From Mucilaginibacter sp. (GTDB lineage: Bacteria > Bacteroidota > Bacteroidia > Sphingobacteriales > Sphingobacteriaceae), in NCBI RefSeq assembly GCF_025359345.1, contig NZ_JANYGQ010000025.1, positions 124,001 through 188,000 on the forward strand: a stretch of DNA of 64,000 nucleotides, read 5' to 3'. Under the pieces are notes generated by a model. That model was not told where the DNA came from. It searched no databases and saw nothing but the letters and a program-made list of their open reading frames with translations. Within the stretch, counting starts at the first letter, position 1, and each line of letters starts with the position of its first letter. Shown here piece after piece: positions 51,338 through 59,685 of the stretch. Made by a program: the position numbers and the translations under genes.

Positions 51338-53056
51338 ATGGCAGCAGATACTGTAAACATCAACGGCAAGGCTAAAATCAATAACACTTATGACGCCATT
51401 GTTATTGGCTCTGGTATAAGTGGCGGCTGGGCTGCCAAGGAGCTTACCGGTCGGGGACTAAAAACCATAATGCTGGAACGTGGGCGTAATTTTGAACATT
51501 TAAAAGACTATAAATCTGCCGCAAAAGACCCCTGGGAACTTGAACACCGCGGCAACCCGACACAAATGGAGCGGCGTGCGCGCCCGGTTATTTCGCGCAA
51601 CTGGGGTGCTTACGAGCCGATTATGGATTATTGGGCGAACGAACAGGACGCACCCTATACCGAAATAAAGCCATTTAACTGGTGGCGTTCATACCAGTTA
51701 GGTGGCCGTTCTATTTTATGGGGACGCCAAAGCTACCGGTGGAGCGATTTTGACTTTGAAGCCAATGCCAAAGATGGCTGGGCAATAGACTGGCCCATAC
51801 GCTATAAAGACCTTGCGCCATGGTACGATCATGTAGAAAAATTTGCCGGTGTAAATGGCTCGATAGAGGGCCTGCCGCAACTGCCGGATGGTCATTTTTT
51901 GAAGCCGATGGATTTAAACGTGGTGGAAAAAGATGTGGCTGAACGTTTGAAAAAACACTACAACAACACCCGCCATATGATAATTGGCCGCAGCGCTAAT
52001 CTTACCGAGGCAATTCCGGATAGAACTGCCTGCCATTTCAGGAACCGTTGCTGGGAAGGATGCCCGTTTGGCGGGTATTTTAGCACGCAGTCGTCAACTT
52101 TGCCGGCAGCTGTAGCAACCGGTAATTTAACGGTAAGGCCGTTTTCGATTGTTACCAAAATCATTTATGATAAAAACACTAAAAAAGCAACGGGGGTTGA
52201 GATTGTTGATGCCGAAACGCACCAAACCTACGAGTATCATGCAAAAATTGTGTTTGTAAATGCATCAACACTGAACAGCGCGTGGGTGTTGATGAATTCG
52301 GCGACCGACATTTGGCCAGATGGCTTAGGCAGCAGCAGTGGCGAACTGGGGCATAACATAATGGATCATCATTATAACCTGGGTGCATCGGGCACGATTG
52401 AAGGATACGAGGATAAATACTATTTTGGAAGAAGACCAAATGGTATTTATTTGGTGCGGTTTGCCAACCTGCCCGGCGATACGAAGCGGGACTATATGCG
52501 TGGTTTTGGCTATTAGGGTTCAGCGAGCCGCGAGGGCTGGAGCAGAAATATTGCGGAGTTAAACGTGGGCGCAGCCTTTAAAGAGGCAATTACTGAACCG
52601 GGTCAATGGGCGATAGGGATCACTGGTTTTGGTGAGTTGCTGCCATACCATGATAACAAAATTACGCTGGATAAAGACAGGAAAGACAAATGGGGCCTGC
52701 CGATTTTGGCTATGGATGCCGAAATAAAAGATAACGAAAAGAAAATGCGTGTCGATATTGTAAAAGAGGCGCGCGAAATGCTGGAAAATGCGGGCGTAAA
52801 AAACGTCCAATCGTGGGACAGGGGGCATAACGTAGGCGATGGCATCCACGAGATGGGCACTGCCCGCATGGGCCGCGATCCGAAAACATCGGTGTTGAAC
52901 GAGCATAACCAGGTTTGGGATGCTAAAAACGTGTTTGTTACTGATGGTGCCTGTATGGTTTCGTCAGCCTGCCAAAACCCGTCATTAACTTATATGGCTT
53001 TAACTGCCCGTGCGGCTAATTTTGCTGCGGACGAATTGAAGAAAGGAAATATCTAA
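51338..53056 (+). pseudogene. GMC-family oxidoreductase interrupted by one in-frame TAG
   Basis: A single frame of 573 codons carries TAG at 52514-52516 (position 393). The first part has the FAD motif AIVIGSGISGGWAAKELTGRG and GGRSILWGRQSYRW; the second runs on in the same frame as GSASREGWSRNIAELNVGAAF and ends HEMGTARMG...FVTDGACMVSSACQNPSLTY, the usual GMC C-terminus. The text around the stop (MRGFGY-stop-GSASREGW) reads as complete protein if the codon were CAG, as in relatives where GY/Q-G is common. So one C-to-T change has split the gene; the rest is undamaged. Probable role: FAD-linked glucose/gluconate-type dehydrogenase. Confidence 0.88.
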
Positions 53057-53139
53057 AAGGAGGTAAAAGTTGAAAGGTTAAAGGCGAAAGCTGAAAGGTA
53101 ATTGATACTTTTGCGCGCTAAACAATCACCGGATCAACA

Positions 53140-54138
53140 ATGGATATTTTCCCTGCGCAGTATTCTACACTTTCGTCAAAGGCTTTAAATAGGTTTATTT
53201 CAGAACGCTATGGGTTAGTTAGTACCGTTTGCCGATTGCTTATCCATAATGTGAGCGATACCTATTTGATTGAGAACAGCACAGATAAATACATCCTCAA
53301 AATATATCGCGACGCCCATCGTAAACTTGACGAGATAGCAGGCGAGGTTGAGTTGCTTACCATACTTACTGAAAGAGGTGCGAAAGTATCGTATCCTGTT
53401 GCCGATTTATCTGGTCACAAAATACAAGCCTTTAATGCGATAGAGGGCACCCGGCACGGTGTATTATTTACTTTTGCACAAGGCAGGGTTGTGAATGATA
53501 TGAATGATGCGCAACTGACCATACTAGGACAAGAGATGGCAGCCATTCATAATATAACTTCAGATATTAACCTGAAAAACAATAGGATATCATTTAGTAT
53601 TGAAAGTACAATTTCAGGTCCGTTGGAAACTATTAAACCTGCATTTAGCGACCTGCCGGATGAGTACGAATATTTAACTAGTACTGCCGAAAAGGTAATT
53701 GCGCGGCTTAATCAATTCGATTATAATAATTTTAGCTACGGCTATTGCCAGTACGATTTTTTGCCAAAGAACTTTCATTTCGACCGGAACAACCAAATTA
53801 CCTTTTTCGATTTTGATTTTGCCGGCCAGGGCTACCTGGCTAATGATATAATGTCGTTTTATATTCACTACTTTTTAGAAGCCACTTATGGTAAAATGTC
53901 GCGCGGGGAAGCCGAACGCGCATTTGCTGTATTTGTTGAAAATTACCGTAAAGTAAGGCCGCTGCACAATGATGAGTTGAATGCGATACAATGTCTGGGC
54001 TTCGGCTTTTGGGTGTTTTACCTGGGCTTTCAATACGAGAACTTTGATGATTGGTCGAGCATCTTCTTCGGCCCTAAGTATTTAAAGGACAGGACGGCGC
54101 TTGTAAAGAAATGGATAGACTGGTTTGGCGGATTGTAG
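53140..54138 (+). CDS. Aminoglycoside phosphotransferase/choline kinase-fold protein with an altered catalytic motif
   Basis: 332 residues. Kinase-like fold: YILKIYRDAHRK is the lysine strand, and ITFFDFDFAGQGYLANDIMSF the metal-binding DFD segment. In the catalytic loop the family has H-x-D-x-x-x-x-N, but this one reads YCQYDFLPKNF: Q204 instead of histidine, with D206 and N211 kept. The family includes small-molecule kinases (homoserine, choline, methylthioribose); no antibiotic link can be claimed. It stands alone 84 bp after the GMC gene; a perfect -7 box TACTTTTG (53106-53113) precedes it, but a -33 box is not clear. Confidence 0.82.
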   Translation: MDIFPAQYSTLSSKALNRFISERYGLVSTVCRLLIHNVSDTYLIENSTDKYILKIYRDAHRKLDEIAGEVELLTILTERGAKVSYPVADLSGHKIQAFNAIEGTRHGVLFTFAQGRVVNDMNDAQLTILGQEMAAIHNITSDINLKNNRISFSIESTISGPLETIKPAFSDLPDEYEYLTSTAEKVIARLNQFDYNNFSYGYCQYDFLPKNFHFDRNNQITFFDFDFAGQGYLANDIMSFYIHYFLEATYGKMSRGEAERAFAVFVENYRKVRPLHNDELNAIQCLGFGFWVFYLGFQYENFDDWSSIFFGPKYLKDRTALVKKWIDWFGGL

Positions 54139-54234
54139 AACAAGCTGATGCTGCAAATTTTATTAACAAAAACGGCTAAAGCCCGGCAATTTGTATCGTG
54201 TAGTCATTATCTTTGCTTTATCTATCATCACAAT

Positions 54235-54735
54235 ATGAAAAGTACTGTTATTACTTTCCTATGCATTGCAATATTATTTATTACCAGCACCATAACAAAA
54301 GCGCAGGTAACAGCACCAAACGTTAAAATAACGGGCGAGGTTAGTACACCACTTGATATAAAACTATCTGATCTTCAGTTGTATAGCCAGGTCCAGGTAA
54401 AGTACAAAGATAAGGACGGTAACTACCATAATTATAGCGGAGTAGTTCTGGCTGATATCTTGCAAAAGGCAGGTGTTCCGCTCGGTAAAGAACTGCACGG
54501 AAAAAACCTCGCTAAATTTGTGGTAGCTGAAGGGAGCGACGGCTACCAGGCCGTTTTTGCGCTGGCTGAACTGGATAAAGGTTTTACCGACAGGCTGGTT
54601 ATAATCGCTGTTACCATTGACAGTAAGCCGCTGTCACCGACTGAGGGGCCGTTTCGCATCATCGTGCAAGATGAGAAAAAACAGGCCAGATGTGTACGAA
54701 TGGTAAGAACCATTAAAGTTGAGTCTGCAAAATAG
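54235..54735 (+). CDS. Secreted protein with an oxidoreductase molybdopterin-binding (SUOX-like) domain
   Basis: 166 residues from the ATG at 54235, which gives a signal peptide ending in ITKAQ; the frame is open from 54148 without good start. The mature ~140 residues match the core of sulfite-oxidase-type domains (VKITGEVSTPLDIKLSDL at the start, YSGVVLADILQKAGVPLG, GYQAVFALAELD, GPFRIIVQDE). There is no cysteine at the place of the molybdenum ligand, so it probably binds something other than Moco, or is inactive. A perfect -7 box TATCTTTG (54208-54215) lies 19 bp before the ATG. Confidence 0.78.
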   Translation: MKSTVITFLCIAILFITSTITKAQVTAPNVKITGEVSTPLDIKLSDLQLYSQVQVKYKDKDGNYHNYSGVVLADILQKAGVPLGKELHGKNLAKFVVAEGSDGYQAVFALAELDKGFTDRLVIIAVTIDSKPLSPTEGPFRIIVQDEKKQARCVRMVRTIKVESAK

Positions 54736-55367
54736 TTTATAACAAATGAGTGCCAATTTTAAATTGAAGGTATGGCGCAACTTTTGCATATGTTTGCTAT
54801 GCAACGTCATTAAGGTTTTATCGGGATGTTTCAGGTTCCCCTCTTGGAATGTCGTCTGAACCAAATGATGAACCAATTGGGCCTCGTTAAAGCTTAACGG
54901 TGCGGGACTGATGCTGAATACAGCATACGAGTTGGAGCACAGACAGCCGCGCCCTAACAATGACCGTATTGCCGCACATCAGGTACTTTTTTATATTTTG
55001 GCTGCCCCGCAGGCCGCTTTATATGCGGCATTTTATTGAAAATAGTGTTCAATTAAACAAGTCCGAAATTACACGTTACCACTGGAAAGCAATTCCCCTT
55101 AAAGACCCGGATGGGGCTGGTTCATGTTTCCACTAACCGTTGCCGAACGCCTGAATTTCCCCTGAAATTTCCGCCGGTTTTATTTTTTTTTTATTTTTTT
55201 TTGCCGTCTTACCCTCCCGTTTTTATACTTAAAAGCGTCATTTTTTTGCGACAAACAGGCACGCCCATTCCAAGCCGGAATAAATAAAAGTGCTATTCCA
55301 TAAAACCGGATGCTATTGATGTTGCGTATTTCAACCAAATACATCAAATAACTAAAAAAGAATCATA
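54736..55367. other. Intergenic region with poly-T tracts; no gene
   Basis: About 630 bases. The minus-strand frame 54634-54960 overlaps the end of the SUOX-like gene antisense and is not supported. A small hairpin GCCGC-TTTATAT-GCGGC at 55013-55029 is followed by ATTTTATT and could end transcription. T-tracts broken by single A lie at about 55178-55202. Nothing else is recognisable before the DUF4331 gene. Confidence 0.5.
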
Positions 55368-56021
55368 ATGAAAAAGACTAAACTAATTATCGCATCCGCA
55401 GCCGTAGCACTGGCATTAGGCGGAGGAATTTTATGGGCCTCGGACCACGCTGACGCGCCCAATGTAAAAGGTAAAAGCACCGACATTACTGACTTGTATG
55501 TTTTCCAGGGGGAAAATACAAACAACCTCGTATTTGTTGGAAATGTGCAGGGTTTATTAACACCCGCTGCCACGGGCGCTGCATCGTTTTCAGAAAACAC
55601 GATGATTGAATTTAAAATTGACAACAGCGGCGATAATGTTGAAGACCTTGTAATTCAATGTGTTTACAAAGCCGGCAAAATGTACATTTACGGCCCGGTT
55701 AAACCAGCAAACACAGGCACATCAAGCACAGTTGTTGGTACTGCTTCGGTAGTTGTACCCGTTACCCCTTACGGTACTGCTGCTATTACCACTACTTCCA
55801 CTACAGGCATCAAAGCATTTGCCGGCCCAAGGGATGACCCTTTCTTTTTTGACCTTGACCAATTCCACAAAATAACCGGCGGAACAGCATCAGGTTTCAA
55901 CAACCCAGGCACCGATACATTTGCAGGTACCAACGTATTGAGCGTTGTTGTTGAAGTTCCAAAAAGCATGTTAAACAGCACCGGTAAATTAGGTGTATGG
56001 CTGCAAACAAAAACTAAATAA
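55368..56021 (+). CDS. DUF4331 protein, N-terminal half (secreted)
   Basis: 217 residues with an N-terminal export segment (residues ~5-24). It matches the beginning of DUF4331: SDHADAP, then DITDLYVFQ, VFVGNVQGLL, and FAGPRDDPFFFDLDQFHKI. The protein stops after KSMLNSTGKLGVWLQT, where full-length family members go on for another ~150-200 residues. The missing part is the next gene. Function unknown; a secreted, probably periplasmic or surface protein. 29 bp separate the two genes, so they are co-expressed. Confidence 0.85.
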   Translation: MKKTKLIIASAAVALALGGGILWASDHADAPNVKGKSTDITDLYVFQGENTNNLVFVGNVQGLLTPAATGAASFSENTMIEFKIDNSGDNVEDLVIQCVYKAGKMYIYGPVKPANTGTSSTVVGTASVVVPVTPYGTAAITTTSTTGIKAFAGPRDDPFFFDLDQFHKITGGTASGFNNPGTDTFAGTNVLSVVVEVPKSMLNSTGKLGVWLQTKTK

Positions 56022-56050
56022 TTTATCAACTAAGAAAGGAAATCAGAATC

Positions 56051-56605
56051 ATGAAAAAGAATATAATATACTCGATAATAGGTATTTGTGCATTGACACT
56101 AACAATAAGCTCTTGCAGTAAAGATAAAAAGGTTACACCAACTCCGGGCGACCCTAACACAGGTGCGGTATTCTCAGTAGCAGGCGACCAGGTAGGCCGC
56201 CCCGGTATAGCAACAGTATTTGTTAGCGCCGCTGATAAAGATAATTTCAACACAACAGTTCCTTCGGCAATGGGTGCATTGTACCAGCCCAAGTTTCAAA
56301 CGCAGCTACAAGCCTACAATGGCGGTGCTTATACCACAAACCTTTTAGGTTTATCAGCAGCAGCGTTTACAGGTGTATTGGCAACAGACGTGCTTGGCGT
56401 TTCAACAACTGGTAAAACAACCTACTACGATGGCACTAACGTGCTTACAGGAAGGGCATTGAATGACGATGTTATTGACGTAAGCTTAATATTAATATTT
56501 GGCGGACCTGATGCTACTAAAAACGCAGCATTGACTTCGGACCACGTAAATGCTAACGACAAGCCGTTTTTAACTTCGTTCCCGTACGAGGCGGCACCAT
56601 GGTAA
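56051..56605 (+). CDS. DUF4331 protein, C-terminal half (lipoprotein)
   Basis: 184 residues with a lipoprotein signal (SSCSK lipobox). The mature part carries the C-terminal landmarks of DUF4331: QVGRPGIATVFV near the start, GRALNDDVIDVSLILIFGG, and the ending NANDKPFLTSFPYEAAPW. Together with the gene before it (29 bp upstream) it rebuilds one full family member, but as two separately exported proteins. The second has its own lipid anchor, so the split looks organised rather than a recent break. A hairpin terminator follows. Confidence 0.85.
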   Translation: MKKNIIYSIIGICALTLTISSCSKDKKVTPTPGDPNTGAVFSVAGDQVGRPGIATVFVSAADKDNFNTTVPSAMGALYQPKFQTQLQAYNGGAYTTNLLGLSAAAFTGVLATDVLGVSTTGKTTYYDGTNVLTGRALNDDVIDVSLILIFGGPDATKNAALTSDHVNANDKPFLTSFPYEAAPW

Positions 56606-56636
56606 AAGTTTGAGTAATAATAGGTTTGGGTTTGCG

Positions 56637-56662
56637 AAGGCTGGGGATATCCCCGGCTTTTG
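56637..56662 (+). terminator. Terminator after the DUF4331 pair
   Basis: AAGGCTGGGG / CCCCGGCTTT around ATAT, with two G-T pairs, followed by TTG. It lies 32 bp after the stop of the lipoprotein gene. Confidence 0.65.
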
Positions 56663-56822
56663 TTATATAAAACACAGATTTAGGCAGATGAAGGTAATGA
56701 AACAGATGTGCCTAACAAATTAAAATAAAATCAGCTTCATCAGTTCAATCAGCTAACATCCGCGATAACTTTTTTATCACAGTTTTCATCAGCGTACATC
56801 CGTATATTAGCCCATCAAATAA

Positions 56823-57506
56823 ATGGAACACAATACCCCACAAACCTCACACTACAGGCGCATAGCCGGTCTTTCGCTATTGTTTTTACTGTTAAGTCAG
56901 CCGCTTTGGGCACATGTGATAGTCGGCGAGCTAGAAAAAATGTCGAAAGGGGACGCGGCTTTGGTTTACCTGGGGTTGGGTTATAAGCATATTCTTCCTT
57001 TAGGTTTCGACCATATTCTTTTTATCCTGAGCCTGTTCCTGCTGTCTCCTAAACTAAAACCTGTGCTGTGGCAGGCAACTGCGTTTACAGTTGCACATTC
57101 AGTAACCCTTGGGTTGGCAATGTACCACGTAATTACGCCCCCGGCAAAAATTGTGGAGCCGGTTATAGCGCTATCCATTTTGTATGTGGCTTTAGAGAAC
57201 ATCTTTTCGCCAAAACTTAAGACCTCGCGAATTGGCGTAGTATTCCTGTTTGGCCTTGTACATGGGATGGGTTTTGCAGGCGCGCTGGGGCAATTGGGGC
57301 TTCCCAAGAACTCCTATCTTATCTCGCTGATAATGTTTAATGTAGGCGTGGAGCTGGGGCAGTTAACGGTGATACTAACCGCGTACTTTGTACTGGCACG
57401 CTACTTCGGCGATAAGCCTTACTACCGCAAATACATTGTAATCCCGCTATCAATTATGATCGCGATGGTTGCCACTTACTGGACGATTCAGCGCTTATTC
57501 TTCTAA
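56823..57506 (+). CDS. HupE/UreJ-family membrane protein
   Basis: 227 residues. A short signal-like segment is followed by GLGYKHILPLGFDHILFIL, with histidines in the first helix, then TAFTVAHSVTLGLAMY and LVHGMGFAGALGQLGLP. These conserved H/D-containing helices define the HupE/UreJ family, whose better-studied members are nickel/cobalt permeases. About seven membrane helices. It shares its last 12 bp with the convergent TPR gene. In this neighbourhood with DUF4331 proteins it could move a divalent metal, though the family is not always nickel specific. Confidence 0.85.
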   Translation: MEHNTPQTSHYRRIAGLSLLFLLLSQPLWAHVIVGELEKMSKGDAALVYLGLGYKHILPLGFDHILFILSLFLLSPKLKPVLWQATAFTVAHSVTLGLAMYHVITPPAKIVEPVIALSILYVALENIFSPKLKTSRIGVVFLFGLVHGMGFAGALGQLGLPKNSYLISLIMFNVGVELGQLTVILTAYFVLARYFGDKPYYRKYIVIPLSIMIAMVATYWTIQRLFF

Positions 57507-58787
57507 ATTCTTTTCCAGGTCTTTTTCGAGCGCGGGGCTAAGGTCATATTGGTTCTTTTTAGCTGCTTTAAAAAACTCACCGGCGTTGTAGCCTTTTCCG
57601 AGGCCTTTCATCATTTTGCCCATGTAATAAAGTTCCAACCCTTCCAGCGGCTGGCCAGACACATGCTGTTCAAAAACCTTATAGGCTTCATCGTGTTTGT
57701 TATCCTCAAACAGCGTATAAGCGTACCATGCCCAGGTTTGCGGCGTTGCCCGGTTGGTTAATTCATCTTTAGCCAATGCTTCGGCTTGCACAGGATTATT
57801 TAAAATACCTGTATAAATTTCGATGGTATATTTATTATACATCCGGCCGTAAACGGTATCAGTTGCTTTGGCAATAAAGTCAACAGCATATTTTTTCTCC
57901 AGTGTTTTATCGCCGCGTTGCTGGGCCATTTGGTATAGCTTATATAGCGGATCGGGCAGTTTGTTTTTTGTGAGTACAAATTTGAATAATTTTTCGGCCA
58001 GCGTATCGTTTTTATCGCCGACCAGAGCCACCCAGCCGAGGCCAAGAATGCTGTGAAAATCGGCACTGTTTAACTTAATGCATTGTTTGTAAAGATCGCC
58101 GGCCTTTTGCAGATCGCCGGCGTGTATATTAAGGTCGGCAGCATTTGAAAGGGCAATCCCCTCCAGGTATGGAGATTTTTCGGATAGCGAGGCTCCTTTT
58201 GTCATCGCACTTATTGCGCTATCGATGGTGCCGCTAAAATGGTCGTATTTAGAACGCCTAAAAAAATAGCTATAATCTTTATCGCGTTTCATGCGGTTTA
58301 AAAATATTCCCGCAGCATTATATCGCCCCAACTCGAAATTTACATCGAACGTTAACGTATTTAGGGTAAACTTATCAACCCCTAATTTTTGGGCTTTTTC
58401 AAACAATGAATCTGCTTTACTAAAATGGTGTTGCAGCATAGCTGTTGATGTTAAAGCCACAAACGGCCCTGCAAGCGTATTGTTATAAGTTTTGTTCACC
58501 GCGTTGTAAATGGAATCTGCGCGCTTAACATCGTTTATATCGCCAAAAAAATGGAAGCGGGAGATAAGCGCAGAGGCATATTTTGATTCATTAACCTGGC
58601 GCGGATTTTTTGGGTCGATACGGCTTTTCCAAAACTGTATGTCCTTATCATTGATCTCCGCAGCTTTCGATAGGGTGTAATTGCCTATCAGGCTGTCGGT
58701 ATAGGCTTCACTAACAATTTTTGCGTTTTTATTTTTGCAGGATACAAACAGGGTGGCCAATAAAACAGCGCCAATAACATACTTCAT
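57495..58787 (-). CDS. TPR lipoprotein
   Basis: 430 residues. The lipoprotein signal ends in LFVSCKNKN. The rest is repeats of tetratricopeptide type (KADSLFEKAQKLGVDKFTLN, then AGDLQKAGDLYKQCIKLN and DEAYKVFEQHVSG), with W- and Y-containing variants. TPR lipoproteins sit in the outer membrane and hold partners together. It converges on the HupE gene with a 12-bp overlap of the coding ends. The TPR-lipoprotein / HupE / DUF4331 group recurs in other Bacteroidota (recollection), which argues for a joint task. Confidence 0.85.
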   Translation of the reverse strand: MKYVIGAVLLATLFVSCKNKNAKIVSEAYTDSLIGNYTLSKAAEINDKDIQFWKSRIDPKNPRQVNESKYASALISRFHFFGDINDVKRADSIYNAVNKTYNNTLAGPFVALTSTAMLQHHFSKADSLFEKAQKLGVDKFTLNTLTFDVNFELGRYNAAGIFLNRMKRDKDYSYFFRRSKYDHFSGTIDSAISAMTKGASLSEKSPYLEGIALSNAADLNIHAGDLQKAGDLYKQCIKLNSADFHSILGLGWVALVGDKNDTLAEKLFKFVLTKNKLPDPLYKLYQMAQQRGDKTLEKKYAVDFIAKATDTVYGRMYNKYTIEIYTGILNNPVQAEALAKDELTNRATPQTWAWYAYTLFEDNKHDEAYKVFEQHVSGQPLEGLELYYMGKMMKGLGKGYNAGEFFKAAKKNQYDLSPALEKDLEKNLEE

Positions 58788-59040
58788 ATAAGGGGGATTT
58801 TTTGAATGGAATTACGTAAATATAGGTTTATTGGTTTGAACGGCTTTTTATAAATATTTAATATCGTTAATATCGGCTGAAATAAATCTGTAGCAAACCA
58901 ATCTTCGTAATTCACCATAACCTTTAACTAATACCGGTACATTGTTTACAAACTTGCATAAATTACTTCATATAGATGAGTTCGAGAACCCATTGATATT
59001 TGCTGCGCATAAACGTGCCGTGCCGCTGCGAAGGGTATTG

Positions 59041-59403
59041 ATGAAGGATGTTGCTTCGCTACTGCTGGTTGCTTATGTACTGCTGATATTAAATCCGGTG
59101 ATGCCCATTATCGTTGATGCCGCAGCGCATACCTTTTGGGAGAAGCAGCACCTGCTAACCGTACACAATGTTAACGGTAAATACCACATGCATTTCGAGC
59201 TGTTAAAAAGCGACCGCCAGGCTGATAGCAAAGCCCCAGGTAATTTAAAAACCGGCAGCGAAGATTATATTCATACTGTTTTTAACGTCTCCTACAGCTT
59301 TGTTAACAAAAGCTACACTATAAAGCAGGCGTACCCGCCATTCTACTGTCTTGCTCATCCTCAGTTATTTAAGGATGTTGACTATCCACCGCCACGCGCT
59401 TAA
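59041..59403 (+). CDS. Small single-helix membrane protein with a His-rich segment, before a TonB receptor
   Basis: 120 residues from the ATG at 59041; a longer frame to 58942 starts with TTG and is less likely. A membrane helix (VASLLLVAYVLLILNPVMPIIVDA, about residues 3-26) acts as signal or anchor, then FWEKQHLLTVHNVNGKYHMHFELL with four histidines, and an ending in HPQLFKDVDYPPP. No family recognised. The histidines may bind metal. It precedes the TonB receptor by 282 bp, which includes no other gene, and may belong to the same metal-related locus. Confidence 0.65.
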   Translation: MKDVASLLLVAYVLLILNPVMPIIVDAAAHTFWEKQHLLTVHNVNGKYHMHFELLKSDRQADSKAPGNLKTGSEDYIHTVFNVSYSFVNKSYTIKQAYPPFYCLAHPQLFKDVDYPPPRA

Positions 59404-59685
59404 CCTACCATTTTACTTTTATCATTCCATTATTTTGATTTAAGCAAATACGCTTCGCTGGTTAGTGTGCGATAATATTTTTATGCATTCATTATTCCTT
59501 TTTTAGCAGTAATTATTGCTAAACACAGGTCTGTTTTATTATTGATGATTACATAAGTTATTTGTGTGTACGCACGCTAATCAGCCAGGCTATTTGGTCC
59601 TGTACTTCGCTTTAACTCCATTGTAAAGCAGGCTGACTATTGCCCGCTATGGACCTTTTGTATACTCCTTATTAGCAATTTAAAA

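Noticed and set aside
53057..53100. Ribosome-binding-like AAAGGAGG stretch and AAAGG repeats after the GMC gene
   Set aside because: Simple A/G-rich intergenic text of a kind common in Bacteroidota; Shine-Dalgarno sites are little used in this phylum.
54634..54960. 108-residue minus-strand ORF after the SUOX-like gene
   Set aside because: Its 3' part is antisense to that gene, and it has no motif or leader.
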